A DNA stretch of 64,000 bases from Begonia masoniana (lineage: Eukaryota; Streptophyta; Magnoliopsida; Cucurbitales; Begoniaceae). Of this stretch, positions 44,728 to 55,702 are shown piece by piece (position 1 is the stretch's first letter; each line of letters opens with the position of its first letter). The stretch spans positions 74,419,497 through 74,483,496 of the forward strand of contig CM039502.1 of NCBI GenBank assembly GCA_022432975.1, in the 5' to 3' direction. A program made the translations under genes and the position numbers. Under the pieces are notes generated by a model, which saw nothing but the letters and a program-made list of their open reading frames with translations, was not told the DNA's origin and made no database searches.

Positions 44728-45827
44728 TGTATTTTCTTTTTCCTTTTCTTTTGGAATGATACTTTTGAGAAAACTCAATAAAAGAGTCCCAAAGATCCTC
44801 TTGAGTTGGAATTATATCATCGTCTGGATTTTGAGATTCGCCAGGTAGAACAGAAAATGCTCCTGCATCTGAGCTGGTACCTGATTGCATTGAAGAATCA
44901 GAATCACTATCAGCTTCAAGCTCATCTGTTGCAAACATCTGATTTTTGATAGTCTCTAACAGTTTAATATGATATTCCTGAGAAGATAATCCAGGGAACT
45001 GTTGTTTGAGATCCTTTTTCATTTGTTGAATCATGTTGAGAGAGTCAGTGTGAGATTGTTCTTTAACTGACTGAGTTTTGTAATACTGAATAGCTTTGGT
45101 AATTTTTGAAAAACAAGCTTCAGTATCAAATCGAGCCCACCATTTGATATAAAAATTCCTTTGAATTTCTGGAATCCCCAGATGATCTTTATCTAGTTCA
45201 AGATTCAATTGCCATATCCAATTGATTTAAAATTCTATGCAAAACCATAATAAATCTTGGCCAATAAAAATATTTTTGTGTCCACCAAAATCTGGATGAT
45301 ATTCAGACCACATTGAATAGGTCTCTTGGATTTTCTTTAAAAATATAGTGAGTTCAGGAGAGTGACTTTGCCACCAATGTAAAAACTAGTTCGGAAATTT
45401 GTCTTCCGTTTGTAAAATCTCAAGATTCATAGTAAAAAATCATGAATTGGATTTTGATAAAGAAACGCATGGGATCATGCAAGAATATAATCCCAATAGT
45501 TATATTTTTGTTCATTATTTTTTGTAGTAGTCGTTTTAGGGTTAAACACATTTAAACCTTATTCCTGCGGATGAATAACTCTGATGATATAGCATTTTGA
45601 ATGAGTTATTGAACTTTTGAAATTGTCTTCTTCAACATAATTATGTTGAATCTAGACTGAATTTGTTTCTGTCAGAATAGCTTCATAGTAATAACGAAGC
45701 TTTCCTTCAGTTACTAGATGATGCTGGGATCCCATATATCTCTCTTTATAAAACCAGGCATCTTTTTGATTGAGAGAAATATCTTTTGTAGACAGGGTGA
45801 GTAGGGACTCAACCACCGATTTTTTGA
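44717..45827 (-). pseudogene. Caulimovirid unknown ORF, left-arm copy
   Basis: Homologous to the ORF at 1-1,289. It lacks the N-terminus (lost at the palindrome centre). It has a stop where copy 1 has Trp (HPQE then stop), a 10-nt deletion after the FLYQNP stretch and a stop within EF-INWIWQW. The last 163 codons are open and end ...KGKRKYSNG. A degenerate further ORF starting MDRWEEATRTRD overlaps its stop and may extend to about 43,950. Confidence 0.87.
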
Positions 45828-45830
45828 CAA

Positions 45831-47043
45831 ATTATCAAAAAGAGTTTCCCACTTTAGGGGAAACATCATCTTCGGATGATTTACAAAAGAAAACAGCAAA
45901 AGAAGTCCTTGAAAATGGACCCCAATTTATCGAAAAATCGGTGGTTGAGTCCATACTCACCCTGTCTACAAAAGATATTTCTTTCAATCAAAAAGATGCC
46001 TGGTTTTATAAAGAGAGATATATGAGATCCCAGCATCATCTAGTAACTGAAGGAAAGCTTCGTTATTACTATGAAGCTATTCTGACAGAAACAAATTCAG
46101 TCCAGATTCAACATAATTATGTTGAAGAAGGCAATTTCAAAAGTTCAATGACTCATTCAAAATGCTATATCATCAGAGTCATTCATCCGCAAGAATGAGG
46201 TTTAAATGTGTTTAACCCTAAAACTGACTACTAGCAAAAAATAATGAACAAAAATATAACTATTTGGATTATATTCTTGCATGTTCCCATGCGTTTCTTT
46301 ATCAAAATCCAATTCATGGTTTTTTACTATAAATCTTGAGATTTTACAAACGGAAGACAAATTTCCGAACTGGTTTTTACACTGGTGGCAAAGTCACTCT
46401 CCTGAACTCCCTATATTTCTAAAGAAAATCCAAGAGACCTATTCAATGTGGTCTGAATATCATCCAGATTTTGGTGGACACAAAATTATTTTTATTGGCC
46501 AAGATTTATTATGGTTTTGCACAGAATTTTAAATCAATTGGATATGGCAATGGAATCTTGAACTAGATAAAGATTATCTGGGAATTCCAGAAATTCAAAG
46601 GAATTTTTATATCAAATGGTGGGCTCGATTTGATACTGAAGCTTGTTTTTCAAAAATTACCAAAGCTTATTAAGTATTACAAAACTCAGTCAGTTAAAGA
46701 ACAATCTCACACTGACTCTCTCAACACTGATTCAATAAATGAAAAAGGATCTCAAACAACAGTTCCCTGGATTATCTTCTCAGGAATATCATATTAAATT
46801 GTTAGAGACTATCAAAAATCAGATGTTTGCAACAAATGAGCTTGAAGTTGATAGTGATTCTGATTCTTCAATGCAATCAGGTACCAGCTTAGGTGCAGGA
46901 GCATTTTCTGTTCTACCTGACGAATCTCAAAATCCAGAAATTGATATAATTCCAACTCAAGAGGATCTTTGGGACTCTTTTATTGAGTTTTCTCAAAAGT
47001 ATCATTCCAAAAGAAAAGGAAAAAGAAAATACAATAATGGATA
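45831..47043 (+). pseudogene. Caulimovirid unknown ORF, right-arm copy (piece d)
   Basis: Includes the N-proximal segment QKEFPTLGETSSSDD in the spacer, then the body, with the same defects as the left arm: stop after HPQE, the 10-nt deletion, the stop in EF-INWIWQW. It has its own changes near 46,230 and 46,670. The final 101 codons (46,739-47,044) are open. Confidence 0.87.
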
Positions 47044-47989
47044 GATGGGAATAAGCTATCAGAACTCGAGACAAAGCAGCCGCAGCTAATTATAATCCTT
47101 ATTGGGGACGAGAATTTCCAATTTCCAAACGAAATCAAAGAAAGGTTACTTTAAGACCCTTTCAAAGACTACTTTATTGGTGATCTTGGCCTGGTCATCA
47201 TTTTTCAATCCGAGGCTATCATCCAGTCATACAGGTATTCTTGAATGAAATTAAAGATGTCAACTACTAAAGGCGAGAAAAAGTATCGAAAGTGGTGCAA
47301 AAAGTGAAATCAATGGTGTAAGATACATCAACAAAGTCTTGCAGAATATGCTGAATTCAAAATTGATCAGATTCGTTAACAAATATGGACCCCTGAAGAT
47401 TATTCTCTCTGGTTTCTATCAGACAACATCAGAACTAAAAATGATATGTTGGCTTAATCCTTCTAATATTTCTATTTAAAAAAGAAATAGGCCAACTAAG
47501 CTAAAACAGCATTTTCCAAAATGACTCTATGAATTATCAACCCAAGAAAGAGAAAGAGACTCATTGTTAGAAAGAGCTCGTTTCCAAGAAATATTAGAAA
47601 CAAAGATAGTGGATTCTACAACATCCACTAGTCAATATCCCCCACCAACTCAACAACAATAATGACTACTTCTAAGTTGTGGGAACCTTATTAAAAGGCT
47701 ATTCCAGCTCCACCACCCAGATGGCTAATGGATGATTGGTGGATAGACCAACCACAAGAAAAAGCAAAAAAGTAAAAGAAAGCACTAGCCAACAAAGATC
47801 AAAAGCAAATGGTGGACCCAAATAGTGCATCAACTAGCTATCAGAATCCTCATCCATGACGAGTGTGTTTTTGTTTTCTTTCTTTAGCTTCTCTATATAA
47901 AGAAGCCTTCTTTGAATTTTCTCTTCAAGTTTTTTAAGAGTTTGCCTTTATAATCATAAAAACTCTTGCTCTCGTTCACACTCTCCCTC
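45929..47989 (+). repeat. Right arm of the long viral inverted repeat
   Basis: Mirror of 43,772-45,827. Homology stops at CTCTCCCTC (47,989); then it joins coat-protein sequence in the opposite orientation. Confidence 0.92.
47857..47900 (+). promoter_or_regulatory. Viral pregenomic promoter, plus-strand arm
   Basis: TATATAA at 47,894-47,900 and TGACG at 47,857-47,861, mirror of the minus-strand arm. It points away from the palindrome centre, toward coat-protein sequence lying in antisense. Confidence 0.72.
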
Positions 47990-48029
47990 GTCTTACCAAA
48001 TCTCCTCCTGGAGAATCGGTATACTTGAC

Positions 48030-48851
48030 TTGATTGAGGGATAAATTTGGAACAGGATAAAATGATTCTTCTAGTTTTGAAAAAAAAAAATTTTGATTTC
48101 TTGAATGTGTTCTAAATCAGAGTCAAAACTTTGTTCACTATTTGAAACTGAATCTGATGATGGATGTTGACTTAGAGTTGTAATATCAAGAGATTTTAAT
48201 CTATTAACTAATTCATCCATAAATTCATTATCTTTATTGGAATTTTTAAAATTAAAATTGGATAAAAATATTGGAGGTTTTAAGTCATGTTGACTTATTA
48301 TTAGGTCTTTTGTTCCAGAGGTAGATTCTAGATTTTTAGATTCATGTTTGTTTTTCGCAACATCTGTTAATTTATCAATTTGTTTTCCAATTCTTTGAAG
48401 TTGATTACTAACTGTTTTAAGATTTATATTGGTATAATTAATTTGTTTAATAATAGTATTTTCTTTCTCATTTTCAGACTGAGAAATATCTACAAGAGGA
48501 ATTGCTTCAATTGTAGATGTTGATTACTCAATTTGATGGGTTCTAAAGGAGGATGTATTGATTTTGAAGATCCGGATTTTGAAGTCCAAGTAATTTGATA
48601 TCTTTCATATTCTTCCAATATATAAATATCAGAGGGATTTTTGGAATCAATAAATTCGTTCCAAAACCAGTGAAAGAAAGTAGTAATTCTTTGTTCTTTT
48701 TGAAGAATTGAATAATATTTTTCTTTAATTTGCTTAAAATCAAAAGAGGTATATTTTTGAGCTAACCATTCGCTAAACCTTTGATGAGATGGATTTTGGT
48801 ATTCTAAACTTAAAAGCTTTCTATATATTGATCCTGGTGTAAAATTCATTA
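48030..48851 (-). pseudogene. Caulimovirid coat-protein N-terminal fragment (piece e)
   Basis: Starts with ATG at 48,847-48,849 overlapping the movement-protein stop (TAATG, 48,847-48,851). Reads NFTPGSIYRKLLSLEYQNPS and is open through the position where copy 1 has a stop. It then shifts frame near 48,525 and continues to about 48,030 (FLSNFNFKNSNKD-like region). Colinear with 5,820-6,570. Confidence 0.87.
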
Positions 48852-49842
48852 GATATTAAAGGCCATTTCAGATGTTGTTGGTGACTTAGCATTTTGTTTA
48901 TAAATGCCATGAGGAATTTGTTGATCAAAAATATGTATTTCTTCAATATTTAGAGATTTCGTTTCTAATTTTTTATTGCCTGAAATAGAATGTCTAGAGT
49001 TTGAAGGATCAGACACTCTATATGGAGGAAGACTGGATCTAGTTGACATACTTCTAAATAAAGATATTCTCCTAGTAAGTTCGGGAGTAAATTTGATGTC
49101 AATATTTCCATCTTCAATTTGAACTATTTGATCTATTTGATTATTAATAATTGGTTGAGGAATTATGGCTTTTGGAATGGTCCAAGTTGAAGGAAAAGTT
49201 ACTTCTTCCCAATCAATTAGACGAGGAATAACAACATTTGTAGATAATAGATTACTTTCTATTACCATTGTTTTGTCTGGAATTTCTCTTAGAATAGCTT
49301 TTGGACACAAAGTATTCATTACCTTGTAATTTATCCTATAAATGACTGCAATGGTTTCAGATCCTGAAAGGAAATCATAACCATAAGTTTGAATGGTTAA
49401 GGTTATAGCCTCAAACATTCAAACATAGACTTGTTTGCATGACATAGACTTGTTTGAATAACACCCATAAGGGAATTTTTCCAATTTTGGCTTCTGGCAT
49501 CTCTAAGATTTGCAAGAATACTGTCATTTAAACCAGGTAAAGTTAGAGGTTTGAAAGCAATTTGGATTAATCCTATATGAATATATTTATATTTTCGTAA
49601 ATATCTTTGAATAGTATTTAAACTCAGAAGTTTAATGGTTTTGTCTGTTGTATCTAAACAAATTGTTTATTCAAATGTTTTAATAGCACCTTTGAAAAGG
49701 AATTCAAATCTTCCTACATTATAAATTTCTTTGCATTCGACTTCAGAAATAGCCTATTAGTTTAATTATTTTTTTTTAGAGAACTCAACTATTTGTTCAT
49801 TTTTAGTAGACATATTTGATAAAGTAACAAATTCAGACAAAT
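48849..49842 (-). pseudogene. Caulimovirid movement protein with internal deletion (piece e)
   Basis: N-terminus near 49,842, colinear with 37,214-37,722. Around 49,415-49,445 a stretch is missing and a short CATAGACTTGTTTG string is duplicated, so the SLTDPNLF part is partly lost. The C-terminal 189 codons (to 48,849) are open and include LIDWEEVTFPSTW and the Ser/Arg-rich end. Confidence 0.87.
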
Positions 49843-49897
49843 TCATAATATTTAAAAGTTAATTTATTCATGAATAAGTAAATAAACCTTTTAAAAC

Positions 49898-50277
49898 TAT
49901 TGAAACCCAAAAAAGCATACCGGAGATTTTTCAGACCATTAAAGGATGGAAGTGGACCGGAGAAGTTGTTCTTCTGTAAACCCAAATTTGAGAGCATAGA
50001 GAGCCGGTTCAAGTTCTCCGGCAAAGAACCCTGCAGTCGCAAACGTCCAACCTGAATCTGAGAAATTTTATTTCCGGCACAATATATCTTAGGCCAGTGA
50101 TTTCCACAAGGGTCGTCGTCATTTTCCGGCCATTTCAATACCTCCGGATTAAGCAACCCACTTTTGAACTGGTTAAGAATGTAAAGGTCATTGGGGTCTG
50201 TTTCGCTGAAACTCACTGGAACAAGAAGAGCTAGGAAAGATTACGAAAAGAAGCTTTTCCGCTCGATGTTCATCCAT
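49898..50277 (-). pseudogene. TMK: TMK-type receptor kinase, N-terminus
   Basis: Likely ATG at 50,275-50,277 (MDEHRAEKLLFVIF), a signal peptide with one extra base that shifts the frame. Then the typical ectodomain start (DPNDLYILNQFKSGLLNPEV; DDPCGNHWPKIYC; LQKNNFSGPLPSFNGLKNLR) up to FNSF, where viral leader sequence begins (about 49,897). This part is in the same orientation as 33,399-35,222 and continues it. Confidence 0.9.
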
Positions 50278-51202
50278 GATGGATCTGGAGAAAGGCATTC
50301 GAACCCAAACAAGATGCTTCAAATAACCATCAACGGCGGGTCAAGAGAAAACCCATCTGAAATACAGCCCTTGAGGTCGAGAAAAACGAGCATCCGGATT
50401 CATTACTCCCCACACTGAGGTAAGAAATCCAAACACATTTTCATTTTGACAAGAATGTTAGTTATCCACCATTAACGACAATAATGAAGCTTTTGAAGCA
50501 AGACAGTGGTTTGGGACCTCCGACGATAATTCATCGAATTGTGGAGAAAACGAGAATCAAAACAAGGTCTTTCGTGGTCCGTAGACAGTAGTTAATAGTT
50601 ATGCAGAATTTTAATTAATCGTTAATCAAATTTGCTTAACATGCTAATAATTTGTTCAAACATTAACAACAGGGGTTCATTAGTGGTATGTTTTCTTAAA
50701 TTATTAAGTGTAGATAATTGTGAACCTCGTTTGAAGCTGCTTGATGATCCTAAACAATTGTATTTTGAAAAGTATTGTTTTACCAATAATTAAATGACAG
50801 TCCTCAAAGTAAAATATGAGAATCTGTGATTATAATTTTTAAGCAATCTGTGTTTGGAAATATTAATACTTTTAGGATAATATAGAAATTTAGGACCACA
50901 TATCTGTATTTGTGTTATTGTCAGAAAAACTGACATCATAACATGTTACTCCATGTCGCGCTTGACAGCAGCAATGCTAGAAGAATGATCCATTCCAAAT
51001 AAATGGAAAATAAAAAATAAATATTCCGCATCACAATTCACAATGTATACAAAAATCGAACCCCCAAAATGTTTTTTTTTTTTTTTTCTTTTTGGATAAG
51101 TATTAAAGTAGTAGTAATGATTGCTTGATGTTTCTTATTCATTAGGTAATATCATCTATACATGTTCTTTACTTTTACACTTTAACTCCAGTCGTAGCAA
51201 CA
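50278..51202. other. 5' region of the TMK pseudogene
   Basis: Presumed promoter and 5' UTR of TMK, AT-rich, with a poly-T tract near 51,070. No other gene seen. Confidence 0.5.
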
Positions 51203-51837
51203 GTTGGAGTTGCTATCAAATAAAATAATAATATTTATATTATTATTTAAATAAATTATATTATTTCTCTTTCACTTCATCTCTTAAGCAATTTCAAGCA
51301 ATCTTGCACTCCAATAATAACAACCCTAGTTCATTACTTATAAAATAATTTTATATTAATTTTAATATTAATTTTTTTACATATATATAATCATAATATC
51401 ATTAAATTAAATAAATATTATAGTTTATATTTATAAAAGAAGTAAATATTATAGTTTAGGAAGCAACCAAAATTAATATTAATTGTATATAATTAAAATA
51501 CAAATAAAAAATTACACAAACACGGTTACCGTCCAAAATATTGAAGAAATTTTTTTTTTCAATTTTTAGCCGTTGAGCAATAGTACAATTTTTTTGTGTA
51601 TGACTCATAAATATAATATTTAATCTAATTAAAATAAATAAATAATTAAAATAAATAAATAAATAAAATTTTTTTATTTATTTATTCACGCTGACTAGGT
51701 GTGGCTAAAGGGTTGCTTAAAAAAGCAACCCTTGAGCAACCATCGTTGCTCTCCAATGAGAAGAGCAACGATGGTTGCTGTTGCTTGTGAGAGCAAGTCT
51801 GACAAGCAACTTAGATAGCACCTCCGTTGGAGGTGCT
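51203..51837. mobile_element. MITE-like element with terminal GGAG(T/G)TGC repeats
   Basis: Left end GTTGGAGTTGCTATC (51,203-51,217) is inverted at 51,814-51,828. The interior is AT-rich. The right end has three perfect hairpins (51,709-51,732; 51,736-51,778; 51,818-51,836). No coding region. Target duplication not resolved. Confidence 0.5.
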
Positions 51838-51866
51838 CTAATATTACTTGTCGTGTGGTGTTTCCT

Positions 51867-52725
51867 AAGGGTGATAATCAGTTTGGTTTGAATCGAAAAA
51901 TCGTACCAAACCGACCACTCGATTCAGTTTGGTTCGGTTTCATTAGGTCTAAAATCAACTGTTGACCTTGACCGACAAGAATTGATATCTTCAGTTCAGT
52001 TTTTGGTTATAATTCAATAAATTTGAGAAAAATCAAATCGAACCAACATTAATCTTAAAAAGCCTAAATCCCTAAAATGTTTGATCTTTCTTCTACAGAG
52101 TTGACTACTAAGACTGAGAGGTGACATGTGAGGGCTCCGATTCAATGATCGACGCTTGCACTCGCTTCTTTGTGCCCAGTTGCACATTTGTCATCTTGCT
52201 TCTCTCATTCGAAAGTTCGAGCTCTTGCACAAACGTCTACAATATGCACAATCGCATGCACACAATGCTCTAATATCTCGCTCGAGTCTCGACTACTCGA
52301 GCTTCGACGTCTTTTACACAAAGCTGCTCGAGCTTCGTCGTCTCGCACACACAGCTACTTGAGCTTCTACGTCTTGCTCACAGCACTGTTCACCCCTCTA
52401 TTCTTCGTCTCGCATAGAACGTTGTAAGATATGGATTTGTTGTTTTAATTGATATTTCACTTGCTTGATTCTTTGTAAATTATGGATTTGCTTAAGTGTG
52501 TGCGTAAATTTCAAAATAAAAAAATTGAAAAATCGAGCACAAAATCGAAAAATCGATCCCAAAATTGAGGATTTCGAAACCGAAACCGAACAAAGAAAAT
52601 CAAAAACCGAATCTCGATTTTGGAACGATTCTCTATTGGGTTTGGTTTTGGTTCAATATTTTCAAAATAGAATGTTTTGGTACCACTTCATGCAAAAACC
52701 AAACCGAACAAATTATACCCCCAAT
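51867..52725. mobile_element. Degenerate hAT-like non-autonomous element
   Basis: Left end GGGTGATAATCAGTTTGGTTT resembles the inverted right end (GGGGGTATAATTTGTTCGGTT). Subterminal CGGTT-type repeats are present. The middle has repeats of GAGCTTCGACGTCT. No transposase. A clean target duplication was not found. Confidence 0.5.
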
Positions 52726-52880
52726 GTTTGTGTGTACTAAAATAAATTATTATTAATTAAAAAATATTAATGACAGACGCTTGAGTAAGTAATATTGAAA
52801 TGTAGAATTGAAATACAATTAAACTAAAAATAAATAATACGCCATAATTCTATAATCTTTAAATCTCTTTTAATAGTTAA

Positions 52881-52989
52881 TGGGCTTTTCCCTTTAACCC
52901 GACGAAATAGTCGGGTCATGCTCACGCCCTAAGAATCGACTATCCATCTCCAACTCCTTCAATCGGTTAATGATTATAATTTAGGGTTT
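52881..52989 (+). promoter_or_regulatory. Site II and telo-box motifs upstream of NSA2
   Basis: TGGGCT (52,881-52,886) and TTAGGGTTT (52,981-52,989, inverse of the telo-box AAACCCTAA) lie 45-155 bp before the NSA2 ATG. This pair is common in promoters of plant ribosome-biogenesis genes expressed in dividing cells. Confidence 0.65.
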
Positions 52990-53033
52990 CTCTCAAACTC
53001 AGTTGGCAGCCTAAACCTCGAGATTTCTTCACC

Positions 53034-54923
53034 ATGGTTTGCTCTTTAACTCTCTTTATTTCTTTTCCTTGGTCTTACCTTACTTTAGATTTGGATTTCC
53101 ACCTCCTTGTGCTTTTAACTCTTCTTCTTACTTGATCTCTGTTTCTGTTTTATGTGATTGTAGCCGCAAGGTGATTACATTGAGCTTCATCAGAAGCGAT
53201 ATGGCTATCGCCATGATCACTTTGAGCGTAAGCGCAAGAAGGAGGCTCGTGAAGTCCACAAGCGCTCTGCTATTGCACAGAAGGTCAATTGCACTTCCTG
53301 CTTTCTTTGCTCAGCTACTGTTTCACTGTTTTGTTATGCTTTATTCTACATGTTTTCTCCTTGTTATGTCCATAATTTTTGCGCTCGTGGCTCAATTTCA
53401 ATTCAACAGGCGCTGGGTATCAAGGGCAAGATGTTCGCTAAGAAACGATATGCTGAAAAAGCGCTGATGAAGAAAACGTAAGCCTTTTCTTTTTGGTATA
53501 CTACTCTTCGGAACGTTTATCTCTTATCTTCAACGAATATTTAGACTTGCGTGCTTACAGGGTGTAATCTGCTAGTTCAAAATTTTTATGGGGATGATTT
53601 TGTTCACTTGTAGAATTTGCATTTGGGTATGTTGAAGTATAAAATTCTCTCTTCACTTCTTTTAACAGGTTGGCTATGCACGAGGAGTCTTCATCCAGAC
53701 GCAAGGTTGATGATGATGTTCACGAAGGAGCTCTTCCTGCCTATCTACTGGATCGTGAAAACACAACACGAGCAAAAGTACGGTGGTATATACAATTTAA
53801 TAATTAAGTTTTGGATTGTAACTTCTGTTCCTTAATCTCATATTCTGCCATTAATAGGTTCTGAGCAACACCATTAAGCAAAAGAGGAAGGAAAAAGCTG
53901 GGAAATGGGAAGTTCCCCTACCTAAGGTATTATGAATCATCTTTTTGGCAAAAGACATTTCTAGTTTTAACTCATTTTATCCATAGCAGTTTTTATGGCT
54001 CTCAATCCCATAATTTTCATTTCTTCAGGTAAGGCCTGTGGCTGAAGATGAGATGTTTAAAGTGATCAGATCTGGTAAAAGAAAAAGTAAGTATTTTATG
54101 TCCACTTTTTTTAACATGTGCAATTTTTTGTCTAAGTTCTGAAGTACCTGAATTTTCCCATGTACCACACACGCACACACTTGCACAACTTGCCAGTTAC
54201 CCATGTTTCTAATTGCCAAGTTGTGAAATGTATGAAGTTATTGCTGAGTTGCTTGTTTTTATCATGGCATAAACTCTTCCTCTATTAAAACTAATTCTGC
54301 CTGGTTTCATCTGTCCTCTCTTTCCAGCAAAGCAATGGAAGAGGATGGTTACAAAAGCTACTTTTGTTGGACCTGGTTTTACTAGAAAACCCCCCAAGTA
54401 TGAGCGATTTATACGGCCTAGTGGACTGCGATTTACAAAAGCTCATGTTACTCATCCAGAACTTAAATGCACGTTTAACCTTGAGATTATTGGCGTAAAG
54501 AAAAATCCAAATGGTCCAATGTACACTTCTCTTGGCGTCATGACCAAGGGAACAATTATTGAGGTATTGCTTTTTTTAATGATATCGTGATCCCCCAAAT
54601 TATCAACGGAGCTGTTCTGAACTATTAGTATTCCTCTGTGTGACTTGTGATATATCAGGTGAATGTTAGTGAATTGGGTTTAGTAACACCTGCTGGAAAA
54701 GTTGTATGGGGTAAGACTTCATTTTCATGGTTTGTGTTAGAAAGTCGTTTTTTTTTTTTTCGACTTCCCTATATACAAGAACGAGGTGCAATTGCATGGA
54801 AGTGAGAGAGAAAACAACCATCACTCATATTAACACATGTTAACGGTTGTTGCAGGAAAATATGCGCAGGTGACTAATAACCCAGAAAATGACGGATGCA
54901 TAAATGCCGTTCTGCTAGTCTAA
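53034..54923 (+). CDS. NSA2: Ribosome biogenesis protein NSA2, nine exons
   Basis: A nucleolar factor for 60S subunit assembly and 27S pre-rRNA processing. Exons: 53034-53036, 53164-53283, 53410-53477, 53669-53777, 53858-53926, 54029-54086, 54328-54563, 54659-54710, 54856-54923. They total 783 nt, giving 260 residues, the usual length. All introns are GT-AG and phases match; the first exon is just the ATG. Visible motifs: [20 protein letters not shown] at the N-terminus, a basic region ([20 protein letters not shown]) and the eL8/S8e-like C-terminal part ([19 protein letters not shown]). It ends AVLLV. The only fully intact conserved housekeeping gene here. Confidence 0.97.
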
Positions 54924-55702
54924 AAGCTCGGTCGAAGAGGAATACATACATGGTCAAGTAATGTTACAGGTTCTAACCTCAATTATTTTCAACCCATCTT
55001 CTTGTGAGCAATGAGTTTTATATTAATGTTTATGGGCTTCTTTTCGTCCATGTAAACCTTGACCAATGATGGGCAATGGGAGATAAATTTTGGTAGCATA
55101 ATTGGTTGGTTATTCTTTTGGTGGTAGAATTGGTGTATGTTTCTCTTGCCTTTCTTGTGCAGAGAGGGAAGTGGATAATGCTGTAGAAAAATGTTTTATT
55201 AGTGGGATCATAATCATTGTGGTCGAAGAATTTGCTGGCTATGAACTTATTATAGAAAAAAAACATATTCCAGCCAAACACAATTTTCTTAATACTTGCA
55301 AATGCGTAAAATTTGAATTTAATCGTGCTTTGAATGATTTAATGATTAATTTGATAAATTAGAATTTGAAAAATATGACAACGTAAACGTAGAGCCAAGA
55401 TTCATATTCATACATACGCACTAGAACTGTGCTCAAGGAGGGCGAAGGATTAAATTGTCAAGTAAAGCGCTGGACAAATTAAAAGGAAGGGTAATCAAGT
55501 AAATGCCCATTCCACTTTAACCATAACATTTTATTAGAAGCAACGCCTTCAAATCGAGAAATGTCTTCACCCACACACCAATTCCCAAGTCTCAAATATT
55601 AAATCTTCATAAACAAATTTTGCTTGCAATGATTAAACAGCTGCGTTACTTGACCACAATCCAAATCATTGAGCAAACTAGACCAAATATAACTTTATTC
55701 GA
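54924..55702. other. Convergent 3' regions of NSA2 and the LRAT gene
   Basis: Holds the 3' UTRs of the two facing genes. No further gene or repeat is supported. Confidence 0.6.

Larger units (their letters stand above)
43772..45827 (-). repeat. Left arm of the long viral inverted repeat
   Basis: Pairs with 45,929-47,989 over about 2.05 kb, close to identical with scattered differences. Spacer about 100 bp. Contains the promoter and the unknown ORF. Confidence 0.92.
35222..49897 (-). other. Rearranged caulimovirid array inside the TMK gene
   Basis: Both ends of this block are viral sequence fused to TMK exon 1. Reading the minus strand from 49,897: leader start, movement protein, coat N-terminus (to about 48,030), then an inverted piece (promoter region and unknown ORF, plus strand). 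Next comes a piece running unknown ORF, promoter, PBS, leader and movement-protein start (45,827 to 37,214, interrupted by solo LTRs). It ends with an inverted movement-protein piece (36,449-37,213) and an RT/RNase H piece (to 35,222). About 30-40 TMK codons between LRNLRY...FNSF and the next LRR are missing, so the insertion came with a deletion. Confidence 0.87.

Noticed and set aside
29350..50277. Two or three separate kinase/LRR genes
   Set aside because: The pieces are colinear parts of one TMK protein, same strand, with exact TSD or abrupt viral joins between them.
53039..54590. Long plus- and minus-strand open frames across NSA2
   Set aside because: They run through introns or antisense; the spliced model explains all conserved sequence.
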